This document shows, piece after piece, positions 10,062 through 19,622 of a DNA stretch of 64,000 nucleotides. The notes below the pieces were generated by a model that saw only the letters and a list, made by a program, of their open reading frames with translations, was not told where the DNA came from and made no database searches. The stretch is taken from contig JAYQWA010000003.1 of NCBI GenBank assembly GCA_038148755.1, positions 1 through 64,000 on the forward strand, given 5' to 3'. Origin of the DNA: UBA5109 sp038148755. Lineage in GTDB: Bacteria > Pseudomonadota > Gammaproteobacteria > Pseudomonadales > Pseudohongiellaceae. Every line of letters begins with the position of its first letter. Position 1 is the stretch's first letter. Made by a program: the position numbers and the translations under genes.

Positions 10062-10934
10062 TTACTCTATTGTGCTGTTGTTAAGATATTTGAAAAATTC
10101 GCTGTCAGGGCTCAGTAAAAGTACGTCACCACTATCACTAAAGGTTTGGCGATAGGCATTTAAACTGCGAGTAAATTCGTAAAATTCCGGATCAACATTA
10201 AAAGCCTCTGCATAAATTGCTGCAGCCTGAGCATCACCGTTACCACGAATAATTTCAGCATCGCGATAAGCTTCGGCTTCAATCACCGTTGCCGTGCGAT
10301 CTGCTTCAGCTCTGATTATTTCAGAAAGCTCACGGCCAGTAGAACGGGCTTCTGATGCTTCCTGCTGACGTTCAGTATTCATACGGTTGTAGACCGAAGC
10401 CTGGACATCGTCGGGTAAATCAATTTGTTTTACTCGGATATCAACGATCTCTATCCCTAAATCGTCAAGTACGATGGCGTTCAGGTTTCGCGTCAGCTCT
10501 GTCATCAGTAAATCACGTTCGCCTGAAACCACTTCATAGACAGTCCGGCTGGCAAACTGGTTACGCAGGCCAGTATTAATTCGTTGTGCAAGCAGGTTGT
10601 TGGCAATATTGGCATCCCCTGAGGTGCGCGTGTAATAAGTCGAGACATCAGCTATACGCCATTTGGCATAGGAATCCACTTCCAGGAATTCACGCTCAGC
10701 AGTCAGATAACTTTGCGTGGGTGCATCAAGGGTTTGTATGCGTCCATCAAAAATACGCACAGTATGTACGCCCGGGATTTTAAAATGTAATCCCGGCTCG
10801 ACGTCGGCGTTGGTAACTTCGCCAAAGGTCAGCAATACAGCCCGATCAATTTCACGTACGACAAATAAACAGTTGTAAGCAACAATCAGAACAACTGTAA
10901 TTAAGGCAAGGGTTATGGCACTGGAGTTTTTCAT
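10062..10934 (-). CDS. hflC: HflC, SPFH-domain modulator of FtsH protease
   Basis: Inner-membrane protein with one N-terminal transmembrane segment (residues ~7-25, TLALITVVLIVAYNCLFVV) and a periplasmic SPFH/prohibitin domain, followed by a long charged helix (RQQEASEARSTGRELSEIIR). With HflK it forms a large ring around the FtsH protease and modulates its activity. At 290 residues the length is normal. Its ATG overlaps the hflK stop by one base (TAATG), so the two are translationally coupled, as expected for subunits of one complex. Confidence 0.97.
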   Translation of the reverse strand: MKNSSAITLALITVVLIVAYNCLFVVREIDRAVLLTFGEVTNADVEPGLHFKIPGVHTVRIFDGRIQTLDAPTQSYLTAEREFLEVDSYAKWRIADVSTYYTRTSGDANIANNLLAQRINTGLRNQFASRTVYEVVSGERDLLMTELTRNLNAIVLDDLGIEIVDIRVKQIDLPDDVQASVYNRMNTERQQEASEARSTGRELSEIIRAEADRTATVIEAEAYRDAEIIRGNGDAQAAAIYAEAFNVDPEFYEFTRSLNAYRQTFSDSGDVLLLSPDSEFFKYLNNSTIE

Positions 10935-12115
10935 TATCTGCCCGTCCTTGTGGTTGCCTGTCGGTTTAAATCCTGAATCACCTGATTGGACAGGTTACGG
11001 ATATCCTGTGTACTCATGGCTTCCATACTGACGTTGCCACCACCACGTTGTAATATCTGATCCAGCGGCAGGAACATCATGTTGTTACCGCCTTCAACAT
11101 CAAACAAGACTTTCGAGCTGTTACTCAGCACTTCCTGCATGGTTTCAAGATAAAGACGTTCTCTGGTCACTTCCGGGGAACGCTGGTATTCCACCAGCAG
11201 TTGCGAAAAGCGTTGCGCCTCACCTTGAGCGCGAGCTACCACCTGGTCACGGTAGGCTTCGGCTTCCTCCCGAACACGACGCGCCAAACCACGTGCTTCA
11301 GGAATGACCTGATTGGCGTAAGCATTGGCTTCATTCTGAAAGGCCACCTGGTCAATCCCTGCTTTAATTACATCATCATAGGCAGCACGTACCGGGGCAG
11401 GTTGTTGCACTTCGGCAATATTGACTTCACTCACAATAATGCCTGTTTGATACAAATCCATATATTCTTGTAGACGAGCCATGACAGATAAGGCGATTTG
11501 TTCACGGGCGGATGTAGTTGCCGTTTCCATCTCAGAACTGCCAATTTCATGGCGGATGGCTGATTCTGCTGCATCCTGTAAACTGATAATCGGATCTCTG
11601 ACATTCAGATAAAAAGCACGGGCATCAGTAACCTGGAACTGCACGGTCATGGAGACATCAACAATGTTATCGTCTTCGGTCAGCATGGAATTGCTGAAAG
11701 ATTCATCATAAACGCGGGTTACGTTTATCTTGGTGACTTCATCAACTAACTGGGGATTCCAGTGCAGACCGGGCATAACAACCCCCTCCATGGCTTTGCC
11801 AAAACGCAGAACAACACCACGTTCCTGTTCATCAACCGTATAGAAACCGGTCCCTACCCAGATAATTGCCAGGATGGTAATGACACCGAGAACCAGCCCG
11901 CCGGAAATGGAATTGTCGCCGTCGGAGCCTCGATTGCCAGAGCCGTTTTTACGTCCGCCAAAAATACCGGAAAGCCTTTTCACCAGTGAGGAAATAATCT
12001 CATCCAGATCAGGAGGTCCCTGGTCATTACCCCCACCGCCGGGTCGCCTGCTGCCCCAGGGGTCGTCATTATCATTTTTCTTCCCGTCGTTATTGTCGGG
12101 TTCATTCCAGGCCAT
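10934..12115 (-). CDS. hflK: HflK, SPFH-domain modulator of FtsH protease
   Basis: Partner of HflC in the FtsH-modulating complex. The N-terminus is the usual glycine/asparagine-rich cytoplasmic tail (MAWNEPDNNDG, DPWGSRRPGGGG), then a transmembrane segment (GLVLGVITILAIIWVGTGFY), then the SPFH domain and a coiled-coil region rich in Ala, Glu and Arg. I chose ATG at 12115 over the upstream TTG at 12127, because MAWN is the conserved family start and GGAGAAGG lies just upstream. Sits 159 bases downstream of hflX, a gap in which I see nothing coding. Confidence 0.96.
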   Translation of the reverse strand: MAWNEPDNNDGKKNDNDDPWGSRRPGGGGNDQGPPDLDEIISSLVKRLSGIFGGRKNGSGNRGSDGDNSISGGLVLGVITILAIIWVGTGFYTVDEQERGVVLRFGKAMEGVVMPGLHWNPQLVDEVTKINVTRVYDESFSNSMLTEDDNIVDVSMTVQFQVTDARAFYLNVRDPIISLQDAAESAIRHEIGSSEMETATTSAREQIALSVMARLQEYMDLYQTGIIVSEVNIAEVQQPAPVRAAYDDVIKAGIDQVAFQNEANAYANQVIPEARGLARRVREEAEAYRDQVVARAQGEAQRFSQLLVEYQRSPEVTRERLYLETMQEVLSNSSKVLFDVEGGNNMMFLPLDQILQRGGGNVSMEAMSTQDIRNLSNQVIQDLNRQATTRTGR

Positions 12116-12286
12116 TGCCTTCTCCAAAGTTTCAAATGGTGTCTAACCATACAGATGCAAGATTCTATCGAATATTCTAGGCTTTTTACACAGTTTCCGC
12201 TTGCTGTTTCCGCAAAACATCAGCCAATTTCGGGCTGTATCAAAGCGACAGGCAGTCTAGGCTAGATTTCCTGAGCGTGAATTGTG

Positions 12287-13582
12287 CTATGGCAAATAGA
12301 CCTGGGCATCAAGCCCTTCTTCTTTCAGCAAACGCACAAAATCCTGTTTGGGTAAGCGTAATGAAAGGTGGGAAGTGCCTTGTTCATCAAGACTTTCATT
12401 CTTTACAGCACCCTGACGATAGAGTTTGGCACGCAGACGCCCCTGTTGTGGATCAAGTTGCAATTCCGGCTCAATAAAATCCTCACCTAACAATTCGCTG
12501 ATGGCCTGCAACAAATTATCTATGCCTTCACCGGTCAAAGCAGAGACCCATAACCGCCAGGGCAGGCCCTTGTCATCACGTTCTATGTCAGGCAGATCAG
12601 AGTTCGGCAAAGCGTTCAGCAGGTCTGCTTTGTTATAGACCAACAGAGTGGGTATTTTTTCCGCACCGATTTCCTTTAGTACGTTGTCGACTTCTTCCTG
12701 CAAAATAAAACGCTGTTCACTGTGACAATCAATAACATGCAGCAGCAAGCTGGCTTCTGTGGTTTCCTCCAGAGTGGCGCGAAAGGCTTCGACTAACTGG
12801 TGGGGAAGGTCACGGATGAAACCGACAGTATCCGCCAGAATCGCTGTGCCAAAATCGGGTAACTGTATTTTCCTTAATGTTGAATCCAGAGTGGCAAATA
12901 ACTGGTCGGCTGCATAGATGTCAGCTTTGGTCAGTGTATTAAACAATGATGATTTGCCCGCATTGGTATAACCCACCAGGGAAACAGTAGGCACTTCGGC
13001 TTTTTTACGAGCTTTACGACCTTGCTGGCGCTGTGTACGGACTTTCTCCAGGCTTTTGTTGATTGCTTTTATACGCACTCCGATCAGACGCTGGTCAATT
13101 TCCAGCTGGGTTTCACCGACACCACGTAAACCGATACCACCTTTTTGGCGGTCAAGGTGAGTCCAGCCTTTGACCAGCCGTGTCATGGAGTGTTTAAGCT
13201 GAGCCAGTTCAACCTGCAGCTTGCCTTCATAGGAACGCGCACGCTGGGCAAAAATATCCAGAATGAGATCGGTACGATCGAGTACCCGGCACTGAAGTTC
13301 TTTTTCCAGATTTCTTTCCTGGCTCGGGGTCAGGCTGTGATTGAATAAAACCACTTCAGCCTGGTGTAAGTGAACGGCTTGCAGGATTTCCTCCAGCTTG
13401 CCGCTGCCAACAAAAAAACGTGGTGATATATGCTGTCGTGAGCCTGTGATTAATTCTACCGGACAAGCTCCGGCAGAAATTGCCAGTTCTTCGAATTCGC
13501 GTAGGTCACTTTCTGCTTCAGAGTGAATATCCAGATGAACCAGTATGGCAAGTTCACCACTTTCCGGACGTTCAAAAAACAT
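12287..13582 (-). CDS. hflX: GTPase HflX, ribosome-associated
   Basis: Translation-associated GTPase that binds and splits 50S/70S ribosomes under stress. From the ATG at 13582 (MFFERPESGE) the protein has 431 residues: N-terminal HflX domain, a coiled region (~165-195), then the G domain with G1 GYTNAGKS at 204-211, G3 DTVGF at 251-255 and G4 NKAD at 317-320. The longer frame to 13717 is rejected: its extra 45 residues lie inside the MITE-like element and do not resemble HflX. The ribosome-binding site used (AGAGG, 7 bases before ATG) is supplied by that element's terminal repeat. Confidence 0.95.
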   Translation of the reverse strand: MFFERPESGELAILVHLDIHSEAESDLREFEELAISAGACPVELITGSRQHISPRFFVGSGKLEEILQAVHLHQAEVVLFNHSLTPSQERNLEKELQCRVLDRTDLILDIFAQRARSYEGKLQVELAQLKHSMTRLVKGWTHLDRQKGGIGLRGVGETQLEIDQRLIGVRIKAINKSLEKVRTQRQQGRKARKKAEVPTVSLVGYTNAGKSSLFNTLTKADIYAADQLFATLDSTLRKIQLPDFGTAILADTVGFIRDLPHQLVEAFRATLEETTEASLLLHVIDCHSEQRFILQEEVDNVLKEIGAEKIPTLLVYNKADLLNALPNSDLPDIERDDKGLPWRLWVSALTGEGIDNLLQAISELLGEDFIEPELQLDPQQGRLRAKLYRQGAVKNESLDEQGTSHLSLRLPKQDFVRLLKEEGLDAQVYLP

Positions 13583-13584
13583 GG

Positions 13585-13859
13585 AGGAACCTCTGATTAG
13601 CTCGCTGATGAGCCAAGTTTGTTTCCGGTGGTGATGATTGCAAGGCGCGTTCCGCAGGTTGCATGCTGCAGCTATACAACAAGGAGCGTAACACAGCAAG
13701 CGCACCATTCGGAACAAACCCTTTGGGATAGCCTAAAGCGACCAATCTGCGGCGCTGGCTTGCTTGCCAGGGGCAGCCAGCCCTGCCTGCTCAAGCCGCC
13801 TGGCATCTCATGCCGCAAAAGCAATGTCTTGGCCATCATGAAGCTAATCAGAGGCTCCT
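13585..13859. mobile_element. MITE-like element with ~18-bp terminal inverted repeats between hfq and hflX
   Basis: A 275-base stretch bounded by 18-base inverted repeats that match at 17 positions: aggaacctctgattagct at 13585-13602 and agctaatcagaggctcct at 13842-13859. It seems richer in G and C than its flanks and contains small internal hairpins, such as ctggcttgcttgccag near 13762. No transposase frame is present, so it would be a non-autonomous element. I see no convincing target-site duplication. On the transcribed (minus) strand it supplies the last two bases of the hfq stop codon and the AGAGG ahead of hflX, and it would be transcribed as a spacer within the operon. The element's family is not identified. 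Confidence 0.7.
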
Positions 13860-14121
13860 AGATACTGTTACCAGGCTCAAAAGAATCCGAGTCGGTTCCG
13901 TCCTGAATGGGGATGCGAACAGGGCGATTAGGAACAACTGTTGAAATAGCGTGTTTATAGACCATTTGATTGACCGTGTTTTTTAACACAATAACAAACT
14001 GATCAAATGACTCTATCTGTCCCTGTAGCTTGATGCCGCTAACCAAGTAAATTGCAACGGGGACTTTCTCCTTGCGCAGAGTATTCAGGAAGGGATCTTG
14101 TAAAGATTGCCCTTTAGACAT
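13858..14121 (-). CDS. hfq: RNA chaperone Hfq
   Basis: Hexameric Sm-like protein that pairs small RNAs with mRNAs. The 87 residues contain the complete Sm fold: QDPFLNTLRKEKVPVAIYLV at ~8-27, GIKLQGQIESFDQFVI and the Sm2 motif YKHAIST at 55-61. The C-terminal tail is short, with acidic residues (DGTDSDSFEPGNSI). The TAG stop is formed from a T of the gene and the AG of the adjoining element, so the original C-terminal end may have been different. 89 bases downstream of miaA. Confidence 0.98.
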   Translation of the reverse strand: MSKGQSLQDPFLNTLRKEKVPVAIYLVSGIKLQGQIESFDQFVIVLKNTVNQMVYKHAISTVVPNRPVRIPIQDGTDSDSFEPGNSI

Positions 14122-14210
14122 GATGGTTTCCTCAAGTTATTAATATTTTAGACAGGCAGCTTCAGCTACCCACGGACCTATTATAGTGTGTTGTTTATGC
14201 CAGCTACCAG

Positions 14211-15152
14211 TTACTTAAGCGCAGGAAGTATTATTTTTAGGCATTGTTCTACATTTTTTTGCATTTCACAGTCCAGTATTTGCAAATCTGGCCAAGATCT
14301 CAACCAGGTGAGTTGCCTTTTAGCCAGTTGACGTGTTGCTGCCAGTGCTTTTTCCTGCATGATGTCATAGCTGTATAAGCCTGCAATAAAGTCCCAGATT
14401 TGCCGGTAACCGACAGAACGGATCGCTGGCAGGGAAGCATTCAGGTCGCCGCGGTTATAAAGTTCTCTGACTTCTTCAACAAAACCCGCAACAAGCATCT
14501 GTTTGAAACGGATTGCAATTTTTTCATGCAGTTCAGCACGTTGATTAGGGAAAAGTGCGATGAAATGAAGATCAAAGGGCAATTCCTGATTCGGTACAGC
14601 TTCGTTGTGAATGTCAGTCATGGCTTTGCCGGTAAGCTCATAAACTTCCAGTGCCCGTTGCAGGCGTTGTGGATCATTGGGATGAATACGGTCTGCTGAT
14701 ATAGGGTCTACTTCGGCAAGTCGGGCATGAACGGCTGACCAGCCTTCATTGGCTGCCAGATCAAGAATTTTATTGCGCACAGTTTCATCAGCTGCAGGCA
14801 GGTCGGCAAGACCATCACGCAAGGCTTTGAAATAAAGCATGGTACCACCAACCAAGAGTGGGGCTTTGCCTTTGTCCTGTATAGCAGCAATTTCATTGAG
14901 CGTATCTTGTCGGAAATCTGCTGCTGAATAGGCATCACCCGGGTCACGGATATCGATTAAACGGTGCGGAGCCTTTTGCAGAATGGCAGCATCCGGTTTA
15001 CCGGAACCGATGTCCAGACCACGATAAACCTGAGCAGAATCAACAGAGATTATCTCAAGCGGAGCCTGTTGCACGAGCTCAATAGCAATGTTGGTTTTAC
15101 CTGAAGCAGTGGGGCCCATCAGGCAAAATACTGGAGGACGATGGGTGCTCAA
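14211..15152 (-). CDS. miaA: tRNA dimethylallyltransferase
   Basis: Adds a dimethylallyl group to A37 of tRNAs that read codons starting with U; the first step toward ms2i6A. The 313-residue protein has the P-loop GPTASGKT at 13-20, the DSAQVYRGLDIGSGKP segment and the QRALEVYELTGK motif. Adjacent to hfq as in most gammaproteobacteria. In the usual order mutL would be immediately upstream, but here a divergent murI lies between them. Confidence 0.97.
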   Translation of the reverse strand: MSTHRPPVFCLMGPTASGKTNIAIELVQQAPLEIISVDSAQVYRGLDIGSGKPDAAILQKAPHRLIDIRDPGDAYSAADFRQDTLNEIAAIQDKGKAPLLVGGTMLYFKALRDGLADLPAADETVRNKILDLAANEGWSAVHARLAEVDPISADRIHPNDPQRLQRALEVYELTGKAMTDIHNEAVPNQELPFDLHFIALFPNQRAELHEKIAIRFKQMLVAGFVEEVRELYNRGDLNASLPAIRSVGYRQIWDFIAGLYSYDIMQEKALAATRQLAKRQLTWLRSWPDLQILDCEMQKNVEQCLKIILPALK

Positions 15153-15253
15153 TATCTTCTAAACTCTAAAAATTATTTTCCCTAAACTATATCAGGAAAT
15201 ACGCTACAATTATTTTTTTTGAAAGTACCAGTAAGTGCCATAGTCCAAGAATC

Positions 15254-16063
15254 ATGTCATCAAACTTTCCCATAGCTGTCCTCGACTCTGGTGCTGGAGG
15301 ACTTTCAGTGCTAAAAAAAATCCGGGAACTGTTGCCTAATGAAGAGCTGATCTATATGGCTGATTCCTACTTTGCGCCTTATGGATCCAAAAGCACAAGA
15401 GTGATCAAAAACCGATGCTTTGAGAACATGGGGTTTGTTGACTTGCAACATGCCAAAGCATTGGTTCTGGCCTGTAATACAGCGACTGCAGCCGGGGTTA
15501 AAGAGTTACGCGAAGCGTTTGATATTCCGATCATCGGTATGGAGCCTGCGATAAAACCAGCGGCAGATTTAACCAGAACCGGTGTTATCGGTGTGTTGGC
15601 AACAGCAGGCACATTAGATAGTGAAAAGTTCATGGATTTGCATAGTCTCTATAGAGACAGGGTCGAGATAATTACCAAAGCCTGTCCGGGGCTGGTCGAT
15701 GAAATTGAAAGAATTGAACCGGATCGGGGTGAAATAATAAAACTAGTGACGGAATACACGGAAACCTTTCTGGATAAAGGTGGTGATACCCTGGTGTTAG
15801 GTTGTACACATTACGCATTGATCGCCGATATTATTGCTGAAATAGTTGGGCCGAAAGTTGTGATTGTTGATACAGGTATGGCTGTTGCGAAAGAACTAAA
15901 GCGGCGCCTGCAGGAAGAAGAATTAATTTCTGAGTCAAAAGAAAAAGGCAGAATCAGTTTTTTTACCAGCGGCAATGTTGAAGATCAGGAAATTCTTTTA
16001 TCCCGTTATTGGGGGGAACAGGTTGAAGTGCTGCATTATTTAAATTTTTTACTGACCATCTAG
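15254..16063 (+). CDS. murI: Glutamate racemase
   Basis: Makes D-glutamate for peptidoglycan by cofactor-independent racemisation with two cysteines. The 269-residue protein has the glycine-rich start DSGAGGLSVL at 11-20, the first catalytic Cys at 74 (ACNTATA) and the second at 184 (GCTHY, with His186). Transcribed divergently from miaA with ~100 bases between them, where TACAAT near 15212 could serve as a -10. It converges on mutL with an 18-base gap. Its position inside the otherwise collinear mutL-miaA pair is unusual. Confidence 0.95.
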   Translation: MSSNFPIAVLDSGAGGLSVLKKIRELLPNEELIYMADSYFAPYGSKSTRVIKNRCFENMGFVDLQHAKALVLACNTATAAGVKELREAFDIPIIGMEPAIKPAADLTRTGVIGVLATAGTLDSEKFMDLHSLYRDRVEIITKACPGLVDEIERIEPDRGEIIKLVTEYTETFLDKGGDTLVLGCTHYALIADIIAEIVGPKVVIVDTGMAVAKELKRRLQEEELISESKEKGRISFFTSGNVEDQEILLSRYWGEQVEVLHYLNFLLTI

Positions 16064-16081
16064 CATTTTAGGGTTGACCAC

Positions 16082-17893
16082 TTACTGTCCACGCAAAAAT
16101 AATTTATCCAGTTCCGACAAATTTTGTTGTACCCAAGTGGGGCGACCATGATTACATTGCCCACTTCTTTCTGTTTGCTCCATATCTCGTAATAGTGCAT
16201 TCATTTCTGGAATGCTTAATTGCCGGTTAGCTCGTACTGATCCATGACAGGCCATAGTAGCCAGAATTTCATCGCGGTGCGCTTCCAGCCTGTCACTACT
16301 GCCATGATCCGAAATATCAGACAGTACATCACGTAATAACTGTTCGACATTCGCATTAGCCAGAATGGTCGGCACCTGCCTCAGGCTTATGGACTCTGGG
16401 CCAAGGCGTTCAATTTCCATACCGAGACTTTTCAAGTAGGCATTATGTTCTTCGGCCAGATCAGCTTCCTTTTCACTCACAGCAATTGATATCGGCACCA
16501 GCAATGGTTGCACTTTAATACCGGTATCGGCGCTAGCAGTTTTCATATGCTCGTAGGTGATTCTTTCATGAGCAGCATGCATGTCTACAATAATCAGGCC
16601 CGAAGCGTTTTGCGCAAGAATATAAATACCATGCAACTGGGCAATGGCAAAACCGAGCGGTGGAATTTCTTCACTGCTTTCCGGTAAGGCAGGACTTTCG
16701 GAGCCAGCTCTGAAAACGTCATAGGAGGCAAGTTGGTTTTCAATCCGATTAATAAAATTTTTACCGCGATCTCCACTTTCCTGCTTTGCATAATTGTAAT
16801 GTGAGAAGTTAATGCTTTCCTGGGAGCTGCTAATTTCGGCCGCTGGTGTTGAATAATCTTCAGTCTGCTTATCCTGAAAGTGATCTTCCGGGCGCACCGA
16901 TGCCAGGGCTTTATGTAATACGGAAAATAAAAAGCTGTGTACGTTTCTGCTCTCGCGGAAACGCACTTCGTGTTTGGTCGGGTGCACGTTGACATCCACC
17001 TCAGCCGGATCCAGTTCAAGGAACAACACAAAAGCGGCATGACGACCATGAAACAAAACATCGCGGTAAGCCTGCTTTATGGCATGAGTGACAACCTTGT
17101 CACGGATGCTGCGGCCATTCACATAAAAATATTGCATGTCAGCCTGGGAGCGGGAAAAAGTCGGCAGGGAAACCCAGCCCCAGAGTCGCATATCATTATT
17201 TTCAATATCAATGCTGACGGAATTTTCAATAAAAGCCGGACCGCAAATCTGTGATACCCGGCGCTGTTGTTCCTGCAGGTTGCCAGCCTTTTCAAATTTA
17301 TGAATCTGGCGCTGGTTGTGTTGCAGACTGAATGTCGTATTAAAGTGACTGAGGGCCAGTTGTTTAACAATGTCATCGATACGTTTGTATTCAGTTTGTT
17401 CTGTGCGCAAAAATTTACGCCGGGCAGGGGTATTAAAAAACAAATCACGCACTTCGACATTGGTGCCGACAGGATGCGCGGCGGGTGAAAGCTTGCTGTC
17501 CATATCAATACCTTCGGTTTCAACTTTCCATGCCTCGGATGCCTCAGGTGTGCGGGAAATTAAAGCTAGGCGCGAGACGGAAGCGATACTGGCCAGCGCT
17601 TCACCGCGAAAACCCAAGCTGACAACCCGTTCAAGATCTTCCAGTTCGGCGATTTTACTGGTTGCATGACGGCTTAGAGCCAAAGGCAAATCTTCCTTAT
17701 CAATACCCTGGCCATTATCGCGAATGCGGATAAGCTTGACGCCGCCTTGTTCCAGTTCAATGTCAATGCGATCTGCTCCGGCATCCAGGCTGTTTTCCAG
17801 CAGTTCCTTGACGACAGATGCTGGTCGTTCAACGACCTCACCGGCAGCGATCTGGTTAGTCAGCCGTTGACTAAGGAGTTGTATTCTTGCCAT
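16082..17893 (-). CDS. mutL: DNA mismatch repair protein MutL
   Basis: GHKL ATPase that links MutS mismatch recognition to strand excision. The 603-residue protein has N-terminal ATP-binding motifs ELLENSLDAGA (30-40), DNGQGI (59-64) and GFRGEAL (94-100). Its C-terminal dimerisation domain contains VDMHAAHERITYE, close to the DQHA(X)2E(X)4E endonuclease motif and the same as in Pseudomonas-type MutL, and ends with the ACHGSVRANRQL and CNHGRPTW segments. Lies 115 bases after amiB in the same direction. Confidence 0.97.
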   Translation of the reverse strand: MARIQLLSQRLTNQIAAGEVVERPASVVKELLENSLDAGADRIDIELEQGGVKLIRIRDNGQGIDKEDLPLALSRHATSKIAELEDLERVVSLGFRGEALASIASVSRLALISRTPEASEAWKVETEGIDMDSKLSPAAHPVGTNVEVRDLFFNTPARRKFLRTEQTEYKRIDDIVKQLALSHFNTTFSLQHNQRQIHKFEKAGNLQEQQRRVSQICGPAFIENSVSIDIENNDMRLWGWVSLPTFSRSQADMQYFYVNGRSIRDKVVTHAIKQAYRDVLFHGRHAAFVLFLELDPAEVDVNVHPTKHEVRFRESRNVHSFLFSVLHKALASVRPEDHFQDKQTEDYSTPAAEISSSQESINFSHYNYAKQESGDRGKNFINRIENQLASYDVFRAGSESPALPESSEEIPPLGFAIAQLHGIYILAQNASGLIIVDMHAAHERITYEHMKTASADTGIKVQPLLVPISIAVSEKEADLAEEHNAYLKSLGMEIERLGPESISLRQVPTILANANVEQLLRDVLSDISDHGSSDRLEAHRDEILATMACHGSVRANRQLSIPEMNALLRDMEQTERSGQCNHGRPTWVQQNLSELDKLFLRGQ

Positions 17894-18008
17894 GAAGAGA
17901 GTGTAGTTTCTGGTTCAATCTGTTTTGAACCGAGTTTGCAGCGCTTTTGGAATGATTGCAAGACGCGTCGTGAAGCCTGCAGATTGGACTTCACTTCAGA
18001 CAACAGAT

Positions 18009-19541
18009 TTACTGTGAAGGTATATTCAGTACCTGACCAACCCGAATCGTGTCATTAGTCAAGCGGTTGGTTTCACGAATCCGTCGTAAGGGAATGTTGT
18101 AGTCTTCTGCAATCTGGGAGAGGGATTCTCCTGAGCTGACAACATGCTCTCTAAAAGATGCTGATGCCAATACGGGAGTCATTAATGCATCGGGGATAAT
18201 TAATTCCTGACCAAGGTGAATCACCGAGCCACTAATGTTGTTTGCAGCCTTCAGGCTTGCCAGAGACACATTAAAACGTTCAGCAATTTCAGACAGGCTA
18301 TCGCCACGACTGACAATATAGGAACCTGGTCCGCCACCATTATTTTTGTGCCAGGCTATCAAGGTGCCTCTTGGCGGTGTTTCATAAAAATAGGATGTGA
18401 TGCCGCTGACAACTGCCGACGCAAACTGTTTCTGGTATGAAGACGAGTTTAGATTACGCGCGTCAGTTGGGTTGGTGATATAGCCTGTTTCTATTAATAG
18501 AGAGGGAATATCCGCCTGTTTCAAGACAACAAAGGCGGCCTGTTCAACATTAGTTCTGCGCATGTGAGCGACATTGCTTAGTGATGAAATTATTTTATCG
18601 CCAGCTTCCAGGCTGGAGGCAATACTGGCCGTCATGGACAAATCAAGCAGTACCGATGCCAATACTTCATCTTTGTCGGCAAGACTCACTGAACCGACAC
18701 CTCCAATCAGGTCTGCACCATTCTCCTTTTCTGCCAGACGCCGGGCCTGTTCACTGGTTGCACCTCGTTGGGAGAGAGCATAGACAGTCGTGCCACGTGC
18801 TGTTGATGTGGTAAATGCATCGGCATGAATGGCGATAAAAAAGTCGGCATTATTCTGGTGTGCTATGTTGGTTCTGCCTCGTAAATCCACGTAATAGTCA
18901 CCATCGCGTACCATCACGGGTTTATAACCAGGCATCTGTTTAAGAATGCTTTCAATCTCCCGGGCAATTGCCAGCACTACATTTTTTTCCCGAATACCGC
19001 CTACACCAATTGCGCCAGGGTCATCGCCACCATGACCGGCGGAAATGGCGACAACAATATCGCGTTTGTTGTTGGCGATATCATCTGCGGATGCCCTGAT
19101 GACAGGTGTTCTGCTGGCGGATGGTCCGTTGTCATAAAGATCAATCACCAGACGATTGCCATACTGATTATTTTCAGCCAGCAAAAAAGAACGGGCCTGT
19201 ATGGAGGCGTTCAAATCCAGCACCACTCGTGTGTCGCTATCATTACGGGTAGCAGAACGAATATTCGTGATAGGGGTGTTGCTGAGGTCGAGGGCTGAGA
19301 AATTGGCAAACAGGGTGGCATCACTCAGATCGATAACCAGGCGTTTCGGGTCTTCCAGGCTGAAAACGCGATGCTCGACCTGTTCGCTCAGATCGAAGAC
19401 CAGACGCGTATATTCCGGCGCACGATAGCTGCGAACATTTTCCACAATAGCTGCCTCAAGCGCAGCACTGAACAGCATGCTAAAAGCAGCAGTCAAAGCG
19501 CCGAACAGAAAATGGCAATTGAAAGATCGGAATTTGCTCAT
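18009..19541 (-). CDS. amiB: N-acetylmuramoyl-L-alanine amidase, AmiB/AmiC type with AMIN and LysM domains
   Basis: Periplasmic zinc amidase that cuts septal peptidoglycan to separate daughter cells. A signal peptide (ending ALEAAIVE, about residue 30) is followed by an AMIN domain (~30-135), an Amidase_3 catalytic domain (~155-375; zinc region AISAGHGGDDPG and IAIHADAF) and two C-terminal LysM repeats (YIVSRGDSLSEIAERFNVSL and HVVSSGESLSQIAEDYNIPL) that bind peptidoglycan. Total 510 residues, typical for AmiB with LysM. Positioned between tsaE and mutL as in E. coli and Pseudomonas. Confidence 0.95.
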   Translation of the reverse strand: MSKFRSFNCHFLFGALTAAFSMLFSAALEAAIVENVRSYRAPEYTRLVFDLSEQVEHRVFSLEDPKRLVIDLSDATLFANFSALDLSNTPITNIRSATRNDSDTRVVLDLNASIQARSFLLAENNQYGNRLVIDLYDNGPSASRTPVIRASADDIANNKRDIVVAISAGHGGDDPGAIGVGGIREKNVVLAIAREIESILKQMPGYKPVMVRDGDYYVDLRGRTNIAHQNNADFFIAIHADAFTTSTARGTTVYALSQRGATSEQARRLAEKENGADLIGGVGSVSLADKDEVLASVLLDLSMTASIASSLEAGDKIISSLSNVAHMRRTNVEQAAFVVLKQADIPSLLIETGYITNPTDARNLNSSSYQKQFASAVVSGITSYFYETPPRGTLIAWHKNNGGGPGSYIVSRGDSLSEIAERFNVSLASLKAANNISGSVIHLGQELIIPDALMTPVLASASFREHVVSSGESLSQIAEDYNIPLRRIRETNRLTNDTIRVGQVLNIPSQ

Positions 19542-19622
19542 GGATTCTGCATTAAAATTTCAAGATGAAATTAGAATAAATGCAGAGATTACATATATTT
19601 ATAAGGATAATCTAGTATTTTT

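Noticed and set aside
13583..13717. Upstream start of hflX (476-residue version)
   Set aside because: The extra 45 residues are Cys/His/Arg-rich, lie in the mobile-like element and are absent from HflX proteins.
13619..13861. 80-residue plus-strand ORF inside the hfq-hflX spacer
   Set aside because: It lies in the MITE-like element, has no ribosome site and no protein-like pattern; the inverted repeats explain the sequence better.
17925..17990. Possible second copy of the hfq-hflX element between mutL and amiB
   Set aside because: Only about 16 bases (atgattgcaagRcgcgt) are shared and no terminal repeats are seen; too short to call.
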